Below, one piece after another: positions 23,686-32,557 of a DNA stretch of 64,000 nt. The position numbers and the translations under genes were made by a program. The first letter of the stretch is position 1, and each line of letters begins with the position of its first letter. The notes under the pieces were generated by a model. It worked only from the letters and a program-made list of their open reading frames with translations, had not been told where the DNA came from and made no database searches. This DNA comes from Phragmitibacter flavus (lineage in GTDB: Bacteria > Verrucomicrobiota > Verrucomicrobiia > Verrucomicrobiales > Verrucomicrobiaceae), in assembly GCF_005780165.1 (NCBI RefSeq), contig NZ_VAUV01000006.1, positions 310,001 to 374,000 on the forward strand, written 5' to 3'.

Positions 23686-24531
23686 ATGCCCGCCATCGGT
23701 GAAAACAACCTCCTTCGCGTCGTCCGCGACAGCCCCTACGGCCTCTACCTCGATGGCGGCCAATACGGCGAAATCCTCCTCCCCCAACGCTTCGTCCCCA
23801 CCAACAGCGTTCCCGGCGGCGAACTCGAAGTCTTCCTTTACCGCGACTCCGAAGACCGCCTCGTCGCCACCACCGAAACCCCCGTCGCTTTTGTCGACGA
23901 ATTCGCCTTTCTCAAAATCGTCGACTACAAAACCGGCGTTGGAGCCTTCCTCGACTTCGGCGTCGCCAAACACCTCTTGCTGCCCATCAGCGAACAAAAA
24001 GGCCACGTCGCCCCCGGTGACCGCGTCGTCGTCTACATCAAACTCGACGATTACACCGACCGCCTCGTCGCCACCATGCGACTCGACCGCCACCTCAACC
24101 ACACCAAACCCCGCTACGCCGAAGGCCAGACCGTCAACGTCCTCATCGCCGGAGAAACCCCGCTCGGCTACAACGCCATCGTCGAAAACGCCCACCGCGG
24201 CCTCCTCTACCACTCCGATCTCAACGCCAACCTCCAAATCGGCCAGCGCCTCAAAGCCTTCGTCACCACCGTCCGACCCGACGACAAAATCGATCTCAAA
24301 CTCGACGCCGCCGGCTACACCCGCATCGAACCTCTCGCCGACCAAATCCTCAAAAAACTCGAAGCCAACGGCGGCCGGCTCGAGTTCGACGACTCCAGCC
24401 CCCCCGAAGCCATCCGCTTCACTTTTGGCGTCAGCAAAAAAGCCTTCAAACAAGCCCTCGGCCAGCTCCTCCGACAAAACAAGATAGGCTTCTCCGAAAA
24501 CGGCATCAACCTGATCCGCGCATCTGACTAG
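23686..24531 (+). CDS. S1-like RNA-binding protein, CvfB/YitL family
   Basis: 281 residues, the family's usual length. Contains three S1-type beta-barrels and a C-terminal winged-helix-like part. Seen: LYLDGGQYGEILLPQRFVP, FGVAKHLLLPISEQKG, then the third barrel GYNAIVENAHRGLLYHSDLN, and the C-terminal FTFGVSKKAFKQALGQLLRQ motif, which is very characteristic of CvfB. Its relative in Staphylococcus is a virulence regulator that binds RNA; here it is presumably a cytoplasmic RNA-binding protein of unknown target. It is preceded by a heptad repeat and no Shine-Dalgarno sequence. Confidence 0.9.
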   Translation: MPAIGENNLLRVVRDSPYGLYLDGGQYGEILLPQRFVPTNSVPGGELEVFLYRDSEDRLVATTETPVAFVDEFAFLKIVDYKTGVGAFLDFGVAKHLLLPISEQKGHVAPGDRVVVYIKLDDYTDRLVATMRLDRHLNHTKPRYAEGQTVNVLIAGETPLGYNAIVENAHRGLLYHSDLNANLQIGQRLKAFVTTVRPDDKIDLKLDAAGYTRIEPLADQILKKLEANGGRLEFDDSSPPEAIRFTFGVSKKAFKQALGQLLRQNKIGFSENGINLIRASD

Positions 24532-24640
24532 GGATTCATAACTTTATCGTCCTCTCCACCCCTTTTCCCGGTGTCGTCAGCACGCGGAATTATTTCTATT
24601 CAAAAGTGTCGAATTGACTCGTTTAGAACAATTCAACACC

Positions 24641-27600
24641 ATGCAAGCTTCACGCAGCCAGCTCCTCCGATCATTTTCGTCCTTTGCCGCCCTGTTCGCA
24701 CTGGGCTGCTGCGCTCTTGCCCTGCCTTTTGCTTCCGTGGTTGCCCAAACTACCTGGACCGCCACCACCGACTCCACCTGGAGCACCCCGACCAACTGGA
24801 GCGCCGGCGAACCCACCCTCCTCATCGACGCCATCCTCCCCACCCCCATCCCCGTCGACGGTGCCACCCTCACCCTTTCCAACGGCGAACAAGCCAGATC
24901 CCTCACCTTCAACGCCAGCGGCTACATCCTCAATAGCGGCACCCTCGAACTCGGCAGCCCCGGCAACATCACCGTTACCAACGCCCTCCACACCGCCACC
25001 ATCAACAGCCTCCTCACCGGCACCAGCGGCCTCACCAAACTCGGTGCCGGCAACCTCACCCTCGGCTCAGCCAACTCCTACACCGGCCTCACCCGCGTTC
25101 TCAACGGCACCCTCACCCTCGCCAGCGGCAGTTCCATCGGCGTCGCCAGCACTCCTGGCAGCCTGCAAGTCGCCGAACGCACCACCGCCACCCTCATCGC
25201 CCAGGCCGGCAGCCAGCTCAGCGTCGGCTCCGGTGCCGCCGACTTCCTCCACGTCGGCTCCCGCGGCAACATCGCCGGCAGCGCCGCCACCACCGGCACC
25301 CTCAACCTCTCCGCCCTCAACAACTTCACCGCCAACGTCGGCGAATTCCACATCGGCGTCGGCACCACCTCCGGCTCCGGCACCACCCGCGGCATCGTCA
25401 ACCTCGCCACCAACAACACCATCAACGCCAGCACCGCCATCATTGTCGGCGACATGGTCCCCGCCCTCGACAACTCTGCCGTCGGCAACACCAGCCAGCT
25501 CAACTTCGGCTCCGGCAACAATACCATCACCACCCCCACCCTCGTGATCGGTGGCAGCCGCACCCGCGCCACCTCCACCCTCGCCGCCGGCGGCACCCTC
25601 ACCCTCAACAACGGCGCCAGCAGCACCGACCTCCACATCGGCCGTCAAAACGTCGAGAACACCGCCACCTCCAGCGAAGGCAACCTCGATCTCGGCAACG
25701 GCACCTTCATCGCCACCCTTGACGAACTCACCATCGGCACCCGCACCTCCGGAGCCCAGGCCAACACCGGCAGCGCCACCGGCACCCTCACCATCGGCAC
25801 CTCCGTCACCAACAACATCACCGCCAACACCCTCACCCTCGGCAGCCACGGCTCAGGAGTCGGCGGCACCAGTCAGGGCACCCTCAACTTCGCCGGCGGC
25901 ACCTTCACCGTCGCCAACGACATCACCCTCGCCAACCACACCGCCAACGGCGGCAACGCCCGTGGCACCCTCAACCTCACCGGCGGCACCTTCACCGTCG
26001 ACGGCAACATCACCAAAACCGACAAAACCACCGCCACCGCCGTCATCATCATCGACGGAGCCAACGTCGACATGACCGGCGGCAGCATCACCTCCAGCCA
26101 GCTCGCCGTGCGCAGCGGCACCCTCGGCAACGTCACCTCCGTCACCCTCGACGCCCACGCCACCACCACCGGCACCGGCAACACCGCCGACGCCCTCATC
26201 ATTCGCGACTACAACCTCGCCTTCGACATCGCCCTCACCGGCGCCACCACCAGCAACGTTCACTACGAAGCCACCACCCCCACCGCCAGCGGAGCCACGC
26301 TCAGCGGCAACCTCAACCTCGGCAACGCCATCCGCACCTTCAACATCGAAGACAACGCCCTCGCACCCATCGACCTCGACATCACCGGCATCATCACCAG
26401 CACCGGCACCTCCGGCGGCCTCAACAAAACCAACACCGGCACCCTCCGCCTCAGCAACGCCAACACCCACACCGGACCCACCACCGTCAGCGACGGCCTC
26501 CTCATCCTCAACCACGCCCTCGCCGTCCAAAACAGCACGCTTACCGTCAATACCCCCACCGGCCTCCAGTTCGCCTCAACCATCACCAACTTCACCCTCG
26601 GCGGCCTCGCCGGCAACACCACCGCCAGCATCACCCTCAACGACTCCGCCGCCCAACCCGTCAACCTCACCATCGGCCAAAACAACGCCGCCACCACCTA
26701 CTCCGGAACCATCAGCGGCAGCGGCACCCTCACCAAAACCGGCAACGGCATTCTCACCCTCGCCGGCCCCGACGCCAACACCTACACCGGCCTCACCACC
26801 GTCAACGGCGGCAGCATCCTCCTCGCCAAAACCTCCAACACCGACGCCATCTCAGGCGACCTCCTCCTCACCAATGGTGGCGACCTCCGCTTCTCCGGCA
26901 ACACCAACCAGCTCGCCGACACCACCAACATCACCATCAACGGCAACGACAGCACCTTCAACGGCACCAGCACCAACGCCAACATCGCCATCCCCATCGA
27001 AACCATCGCCTCCCTCACCGTCACCCGCGGCGTCGTCAACAGCGGCCCCACCGGCTCCCAAATCACCGTCACCGGTGCCACCGCCTACACCGGCACCACA
27101 GGAACCGCCCCCGGCAACAGCACCATGTATATCGGCAACAGCGGCGGCCAGTTCCAAACCCACTCCCTTTCCCTCACCGACATGACCGGCCTCGGCGACG
27201 TCGACAAAGCCAACAGCTTCACCGTCTTCGGCAACAGCAACACCCTCCAATCCACCCTCCACGTCGGACCCGGCGGCCTCACCCTCAACAATAGCAACCT
27301 CCACCTCTTCAAAGCCACCAGCTCCGTCAACCTCGGCAGCCGCCTCATCCTCGATGGCAACCTCACCGTCAACGGCTCCACCCCCTCCGCCATCCTCACC
27401 ACCACCGGCACCTTCGCCCAGTCCGAAATCGAACTCAGCTCCACCACCGGCACCGTCAACCGCACCATCGAAACCAACGCCGACCTCACCATCAATCCCG
27501 ACATCAACAACGGCAACGCCACCACTGCCGGCATCACCAAAACCGGCGCCGCCAAACTCACCCTCGCCGGCAACAACAGCTACACCGGCCAGACCCAAAT

Positions 27601-30600
27601 CAACGGCGGCACCCTGGCCTTCCTCACCAGCGCCAACCTCGGCGACTCCACCGCCACCGCCAACACCATCGGCATCAACAACGCCACCCTTCAATACAAC
27701 GACTCCATCACCACCAATCTCGGCACCAACCGCGACCTCATCCTCTCCACCGGCACCGCCACCATCGACACCGCCTTCACCAACGGCAACCTTATCCTCT
27801 CCGGCGACATCACCGGCAGCGGCCCCGGCACCTTCACCAAAACCGGCGCAGGCACCCTCACCCTCGCCGGCACCGACCTCTCCGGACTCAACAATCGCGG
27901 CCTCGACCTCGACCAGGGCACCCTCAGTTTCGTCAACCACATCGGCACCGCCATCAACCTCGGCACCGCCCCCCTCTCCCTCGGCAACAACACCGCCCTC
28001 GCCTTCGACATCGGCTCCCTCACCAACTTCGACTCCATCAACACCACCGCCGTCGCCACCCTCGACCCCGACGCCAACATCACCCTCCTCGTCACCGCCC
28101 TCGCCGACATCACCCCCAACACCACCTACAACCTCGTCACCGCAGGCACCGGCAGCAACTTCGACGACCCCACCTACACCTGGAACCTCAGCCTCGCCGG
28201 CAGCTACCAATATCAACTCAACCTCACCGACACCCAGGTCCAGCTCCAAACCCTCGCCGCCATCACCGGAGACGCTTGGTGGCAGGGCGACCTCCCCACC
28301 TCAAGCTGGAGCAGCATCATCCTCGGCCCCACCAACAACACCAACTGGGCCACCGACAACACCGGCACCACCGACCGAGAAGCCGGTCCCGGGCCCGACA
28401 CCACCGTCTACTTCAGCACCACCAACGCCACCGGCCCCACCATCACCACCACCCTCGACAACAACTTCACCATCAACGACCTCATCTTCACCCCCAACCC
28501 CAACCCCGTCACCTCCGTCACCATTGCCCAGGGCACCACCGGCACCCTGACCCTCAACCCCACCGACCCCACCACCGGCATTCAAGTCCAGGACAACGCC
28601 GGCACCATCACCATCACCGCCCCCCTCCAACTCGGGGCTGATCAAACCTGGAACGTCTCCAACCTCGCTGCCTCCCTCGCCGTCAGCGGCCCCATCAGTG
28701 GCGGTTCCACCACCGACCTCACCAAGACCGGCCTCGGCACCCTCACCCTCACCGGCACCAACACCCACACCGGACGCACCATCGTCAACGAAGGCACCCT
28801 CGTCATCAACTCCGAAGCTGCTCTCGGCGCCAACCCCGACACCCCCACCCCCGACCAGCTCACCCTCAACGGCGGCACCCTCCAAACCACCGCCACCTTC
28901 GCCATCAACGACCCCAACCGCGGCATCACCCTCGGCACCAGCAGCGGAACTTTCAACACCAACAACGGCACCACCCTTACCGTCGACGCCATCATCACCG
29001 GCACCGGCAACCTCACCAAATCCGGCGGCACCGGCGCCCTCGTGTTCTCCAAAGCCAACACCTACACCGGCATCACCACCCTCCTCACCGGCACCACCAC
29101 CATTGCCAACGGCGGCTCCATCGGCGTCGCAACCCCCACCGCCAACAGCCTGCAAATCGCCGACCGCAGCAGCGCCACCCTCAACGTCCAGGCCGGTGGC
29201 GATCTCAAAGTCGGCAACGGCTCCAGCAGCTACCTCTACGTTGGCACCCGCACCACCGATGCAGGCACCGCCGCCACCACCGGCACCATGAACCTCTCCG
29301 CCTCCACCAACTTCACCGCCAACGTCGGGAAATTCTACATCGGCGTCGCTGACACCGCGAGCGCCACCGGCACCACCCAGGGCATCGTCACCCTCGCCCA
29401 AAACAACGACATCATCGCCAGCACCGAAATCCTCGTCGGCCAGATGACCCCCGCCCTTGGGAACACCGGCGTCACCAGCCAGCTCAACTTCGGCTCCGGC
29501 ATCAACAACATCACCACCCCCAGCCTCACCATCGGCAGCCGCAAAAGCGCCGCCACCTCCACCATCGCCACTGGCGGAACCCTCAACCTCAGCAACGGCG
29601 CAGGCAAAACCAACCTCTACCTCGGCCGCAACAACAACACCGGCACCAGCACCCACGCCACCGGAACCCTCAACCTCACCAACGGCACCTTCAACGCCAC
29701 CCTCGGCATCGTCATCATCGGCGAACGCAGTGGCAACGACGGCACCAGCACCGGCAGCGGCGGCGCAGGCTCCGGCACCGGCACCCTTACCCTCGGCACC
29801 GCCAACCACAACATCACCGCCGACACCCTCATCCTGGGCAACCTCCTCGTCGCAGGATCCACCACCACCACCCAGGGCACCCTCAACATGGCCGGCGGCA
29901 CCTTCACCATCGCCACCAACATCGGCCTCGGCATCCACACCTCCGGCACCGCAGGCACCCTCGCCCAAGGCACCATCAACCTCACCGGCGGCACCCTCAT
30001 CGTCGGCGGCAACATCACCACCGCCAACAAAACCGACTCCACCTCCATCGTCACCGTCAACGGCGGCACCCTCGACATGACCGACGGCACCATCAACGCC
30101 GACACCCTCAACGCCCAGTCCGGTGCCCTCAAAGACGTCGCCCAAATCAACACCGGCGACAGCGCCACGCCCGCCGCCCTCACCAAAACCACCGGCGGCA
30201 ACCTCCTCCTCCTCGGCACCAACAGCTACACCGGAGCCACCCTCGTCAATGAAGGCGTCCTCGAAGTCCGCGGCACCTCCGGCACCGGCACCACCACCAT
30301 CCTTAACACCGCCACCCTCGCCGGTGCCGGCACCATCCAAAGCACCACCGGCACCACCATCCAAACCGGCGGCCAGCTCAAAGCCGGCAACAACCTCGGC
30401 GACGACATCGGCACCCTCACCTTCAACAGCGACCTCACCCTCGACACCGGCTCCATCACCACTTTCCAACTCTCCGCCGCCACCGGCACCTTCACCGACC
30501 CCCTCGCCATCGACCCCACCTTCCTCAACGGCACCCCCGCCAACCATGACCACATCGACATCACCGGCACCCTCAACCTCGCCACCGACACCACCATCAA

Positions 30601-30871
30601 AATCGACCTCCTCAATTACATCCCCAACTACGGCGATGTCTTCAACCTTTTCGATTGGACCATCGCCGGCAACGCCCTCCCCAACGGTTTCGATCCCGAC
30701 ACCGACTTCGACTTCACCAACGCCGTCCTCAACGACGGTCAGACCTGGGCTCGCGACCGTTTTCTCAGCGACGGCGTCATCTACGTCGTCCCCGAACCCT
30801 CCCGCGCCCTCCTCATCCTCCTCGGCAGCACCCTCCTCAACCTCACCCGCCGCCGTCGCACCTCAAAGTAG
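24641..30871 (+). CDS. giant surface protein with autotransporter-type strand repeats and PEP-CTERM tail
   Basis: 2,076 residues from the ATG at 24641 (a TTG start at 24614 is in frame but unlikely). Signal peptide at about 1-36, then a long Gly/Thr/Asn/Ser-rich series of strand repeats of the autotransporter-associated (PATR) kind, such as GLTKLGAGNLTLGSANSYTG and TKTGNGILTLAGPDANTYTG. Two segments (nt about 25075-26150 and 29055-30150) are diverged copies of one ~360-residue block. There is no C-terminal barrel; the end is VPEPSRALLILLG plus a basic tail, a PEP-CTERM sorting signal for exosortase. It should be a beta-helical surface or matrix protein. Codons are almost all C-ending. Confidence 0.88.
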   Translation: MQASRSQLLRSFSSFAALFALGCCALALPFASVVAQTTWTATTDSTWSTPTNWSAGEPTLLIDAILPTPIPVDGATLTLSNGEQARSLTFNASGYILNSGTLELGSPGNITVTNALHTATINSLLTGTSGLTKLGAGNLTLGSANSYTGLTRVLNGTLTLASGSSIGVASTPGSLQVAERTTATLIAQAGSQLSVGSGAADFLHVGSRGNIAGSAATTGTLNLSALNNFTANVGEFHIGVGTTSGSGTTRGIVNLATNNTINASTAIIVGDMVPALDNSAVGNTSQLNFGSGNNTITTPTLVIGGSRTRATSTLAAGGTLTLNNGASSTDLHIGRQNVENTATSSEGNLDLGNGTFIATLDELTIGTRTSGAQANTGSATGTLTIGTSVTNNITANTLTLGSHGSGVGGTSQGTLNFAGGTFTVANDITLANHTANGGNARGTLNLTGGTFTVDGNITKTDKTTATAVIIIDGANVDMTGGSITSSQLAVRSGTLGNVTSVTLDAHATTTGTGNTADALIIRDYNLAFDIALTGATTSNVHYEATTPTASGATLSGNLNLGNAIRTFNIEDNALAPIDLDITGIITSTGTSGGLNKTNTGTLRLSNANTHTGPTTVSDGLLILNHALAVQNSTLTVNTPTGLQFASTITNFTLGGLAGNTTASITLNDSAAQPVNLTIGQNNAATTYSGTISGSGTLTKTGNGILTLAGPDANTYTGLTTVNGGSILLAKTSNTDAISGDLLLTNGGDLRFSGNTNQLADTTNITINGNDSTFNGTSTNANIAIPIETIASLTVTRGVVNSGPTGSQITVTGATAYTGTTGTAPGNSTMYIGNSGGQFQTHSLSLTDMTGLGDVDKANSFTVFGNSNTLQSTLHVGPGGLTLNNSNLHLFKATSSVNLGSRLILDGNLTVNGSTPSAILTTTGTFAQSEIELSSTTGTVNRTIETNADLTINPDINNGNATTAGITKTGAAKLTLAGNNSYTGQTQINGGTLAFLTSANLGDSTATANTIGINNATLQYNDSITTNLGTNRDLILSTGTATIDTAFTNGNLILSGDITGSGPGTFTKTGAGTLTLAGTDLSGLNNRGLDLDQGTLSFVNHIGTAINLGTAPLSLGNNTALAFDIGSLTNFDSINTTAVATLDPDANITLLVTALADITPNTTYNLVTAGTGSNFDDPTYTWNLSLAGSYQYQLNLTDTQVQLQTLAAITGDAWWQGDLPTSSWSSIILGPTNNTNWATDNTGTTDREAGPGPDTTVYFSTTNATGPTITTTLDNNFTINDLIFTPNPNPVTSVTIAQGTTGTLTLNPTDPTTGIQVQDNAGTITITAPLQLGADQTWNVSNLAASLAVSGPISGGSTTDLTKTGLGTLTLTGTNTHTGRTIVNEGTLVINSEAALGANPDTPTPDQLTLNGGTLQTTATFAINDPNRGITLGTSSGTFNTNNGTTLTVDAIITGTGNLTKSGGTGALVFSKANTYTGITTLLTGTTTIANGGSIGVATPTANSLQIADRSSATLNVQAGGDLKVGNGSSSYLYVGTRTTDAGTAATTGTMNLSASTNFTANVGKFYIGVADTASATGTTQGIVTLAQNNDIIASTEILVGQMTPALGNTGVTSQLNFGSGINNITTPSLTIGSRKSAATSTIATGGTLNLSNGAGKTNLYLGRNNNTGTSTHATGTLNLTNGTFNATLGIVIIGERSGNDGTSTGSGGAGSGTGTLTLGTANHNITADTLILGNLLVAGSTTTTQGTLNMAGGTFTIATNIGLGIHTSGTAGTLAQGTINLTGGTLIVGGNITTANKTDSTSIVTVNGGTLDMTDGTINADTLNAQSGALKDVAQINTGDSATPAALTKTTGGNLLLLGTNSYTGATLVNEGVLEVRGTSGTGTTTILNTATLAGAGTIQSTTGTTIQTGGQLKAGNNLGDDIGTLTFNSDLTLDTGSITTFQLSAATGTFTDPLAIDPTFLNGTPANHDHIDITGTLNLATDTTIKIDLLNYIPNYGDVFNLFDWTIAGNALPNGFDPDTDFDFTNAVLNDGQTWARDRFLSDGVIYVVPEPSRALLILLGSTLLNLTRRRRTSK

Positions 30872-30895
30872 AAGGCTCGTCCCGGGCCCTGCTAC
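30868..30895 (+). repeat. partial copy of the 22442 palindrome overlapping a stop codon
   Basis: 28 bp repeating the left arm of 22442-22502 (GTAGAAGGCTCGTCCCGGGC); its TAG supplies the stop codon of the giant surface protein. Confidence 0.6.
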
Positions 30896-30907
30896 AGACA
30901 TTCCGCC

Positions 30908-31348
30908 TCAAAACGGGATGTCGTCATCAAAATCATCTTCCTTGCGCAAATCCGCCAAGGATGGCTCCGCCTCCGCCACTTGATTTTTCCTCGGGGCCGG
31001 TCGGTTGCCGCCCCGCGCCGGAGGCTCCTGCGAATACTCCTCGTCCCGGCCACCACTACCGCCGCCACCCGCCACCTGGATCTTCCAGCACGACAGGTTC
31101 ACAAAATATTTCCCGTTGTATTCATTCCCACGGATGTCGAAACTTACCACCACCTCCTGCTCCGGCTCAAACTGATCCAGCATCGAGCACTTGTCCTTCA
31201 CCACCTCAAATTTCAAATCCTGCGGATATTTGTCCGTCGAAGTCGTCACCACGAACTCGCGCTTCGTAAAACCACTGGGGAACGATTGCACCTCATTGAT
31301 CAACTTAATCCTGCCGCTGGCTTCATACATGAGCAGATACTTTCCCAT
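30908..31348 (-). CDS. DUF3127-type SSB-like OB-fold protein
   Basis: 146 residues from the ATG at 31348 (a GTG at 31351 is adjacent). The N-terminal ~95 residues match the DUF3127 pattern: GRIKLINEVQSFPSGFTKRE, VVTTSTDKYPQDLKFEVVKD, FEPEQEVVVSFDIRGNEY and KYFVNLSCWKI, an OB-fold for single-stranded nucleic acid. A Gly/Arg/Glu-rich linker leads to the C-terminal tip DDFDDDIPF, practically the tip of SSB that binds partner proteins. The combination suggests a nucleic-acid-binding protein that recruits replication or repair factors. The gene is divergent from the hydrolase lipoprotein gene at 31371, with start codons only 22 bp apart. Confidence 0.82.
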   Translation of the reverse strand: MGKYLLMYEASGRIKLINEVQSFPSGFTKREFVVTTSTDKYPQDLKFEVVKDKCSMLDQFEPEQEVVVSFDIRGNEYNGKYFVNLSCWKIQVAGGGGSGGRDEEYSQEPPARGGNRPAPRKNQVAEAEPSLADLRKEDDFDDDIPF

Positions 31349-31370
31349 CACACGCAGAAGTCAAACCTTT

Positions 31371-32189
31371 GTGCCCCACATCCTCGTCCTCCTCGGCCCT
31401 GCATTGCTCCTCCTAAATTCCTGCGCCATCCTCCCACGCCCCACCCCCGTTCCCGTCAACCAAATCACCGCAGGCAACCCCGGCCCCGATGCCGTTGTCG
31501 ACGAACTCATTGTCATCCTCCCCGGCCGCTGGAGCCTCATCAGCGAACTCAAACGCGAAGGCATGCTCGACATCGCCCAACAACGCTGGCCCGGTGCCCG
31601 CATCATCGTTCCCGACCTGCACCTCGGTTATTACAAAAACCGCACCATCACCCAACGCCTCCATCACGACATCATCCAACCTGCCAAAAAGTCCGGAGTC
31701 ACCAAAATCCGTCTTGTTGGCATTTCCCTCGGCGGATTCGGTGCCCTCATCTACGACCTTGAACATCCCGGCGAGATTGACGAGATCCTCCTGCTCTCCC
31801 CCTTCCTTGGCGACCCCGAAATCATCGACGAAATCAACGACGCCGGAGGTCTGACTCAATGGCAACCAGGAACTCCCGCCGCCGAGGACTTCAGCCGCCA
31901 ACTGTGGAAATCTCTGCGCGAACGCCAGCTCCAACCTCAACCGCGTCACCGTGGCAACCCATCATTCCTGCATCCTCCCCGCATCCTGCTCGGCTGCGGA
32001 ACCAACGACCGCCTCGCCCCGGCCAGCCGCCTCTTTGCCCAATCCTTCCTCCCTCCCGAGCAACAACAATGGATCAGCGCAGGCACCCACGACTGGCCAA
32101 CATGGCGCGAAATCCTTATCAAAATGCCCGCGCACAACGACATTTCGACACCGATCGACCACAGCTCACCAACCAATCTTAATTATTAG
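31371..32189 (+). CDS. alpha/beta-hydrolase lipoprotein
   Basis: 272 residues if the GTG at 31371 is used, which gives a clean lipoprotein signal (ILVLLGPALLLLNSC). An ATG at 31329 in frame would overlap the start of the divergent SSB-like gene. Seen: LIVILPGRWSLISE, the nucleophile elbow GISLGGFGALIYDL, a late Asp (GTNDRLAP) and the terminal GTHDWPTW with His, so a full Ser-Asp-His triad is present. A carboxylesterase-like enzyme anchored in the envelope; the substrate is not known. No clear ribosome binding site, and the start is uncertain. Confidence 0.72.
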   Translation: MPHILVLLGPALLLLNSCAILPRPTPVPVNQITAGNPGPDAVVDELIVILPGRWSLISELKREGMLDIAQQRWPGARIIVPDLHLGYYKNRTITQRLHHDIIQPAKKSGVTKIRLVGISLGGFGALIYDLEHPGEIDEILLLSPFLGDPEIIDEINDAGGLTQWQPGTPAAEDFSRQLWKSLRERQLQPQPRHRGNPSFLHPPRILLGCGTNDRLAPASRLFAQSFLPPEQQQWISAGTHDWPTWREILIKMPAHNDISTPIDHSSPTNLNY

Positions 32190-32557
32190 GTGATCTGATT
32201 CAATTTATCTCAATGCTTGTCTTATCTTCAACGCCCTCGGCTGTCGGAATTATTCAGGCTCGTCGAATAAATGACAGTCCTCCATGAATTTGCGCGATCA
32301 AAACCAATATATGCGCAGCCGAACATCTTAAGCTGATATAAGCTAGGATCATAATAAGGCGCTGAAGCATTATTACCAGTTTCCCCACAGGCTGCGACAA
32401 TCCCCGAACCACTCCCCCACTTACATAACCCCTGACCTAACGACCCCCGACTAATCCCCGATTCAGACAATCCCCGGTTAATCCCCGTAAAATAAGCTGA
32501 GGCGAAAGCCTCAGCTTTTTTTGTGCCAACATCATTCCGAACAAACTTTCCGGCCAC
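32190..32557. other. 368-bp spacer, low-GC, ending in a strong terminator
   Basis: Between two convergent genes. The first part (32190-32390) is AT-rich. The second holds four copies of AATCCCCG/ACCCCCG-like words (32395-32486) and then the hairpin terminator at 32494-32522. The only long frame, a GTG-started 109-residue frame on the minus strand, crosses the terminator and has no coding character. An untranslated RNA reading rightward to the terminator is possible, but the evidence is only the terminator. Confidence 0.45.
32494..32522 (+). terminator. strong intrinsic terminator
   Basis: Perfect 10-bp stem AAGCTGAGGC/GCCTCAGCTT with a GAAA tetraloop followed by a T-run. On the minus strand the downstream sequence is also T-rich, so it probably serves both convergent transcripts; the minus gene stops 36 bases away. 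Confidence 0.85.

Noticed and set aside
24614-24640. TTG start for the giant surface protein
   Set aside because: The ATG at 24641 gives a standard signal peptide; the 9 extra residues add nothing.
32228-32557. 109-residue minus-strand frame after the lipoprotein gene
   Set aside because: It starts with GTG immediately after a stop codon, crosses the strong hairpin terminator at 32494-32522 and lacks codon bias or recognisable motifs.
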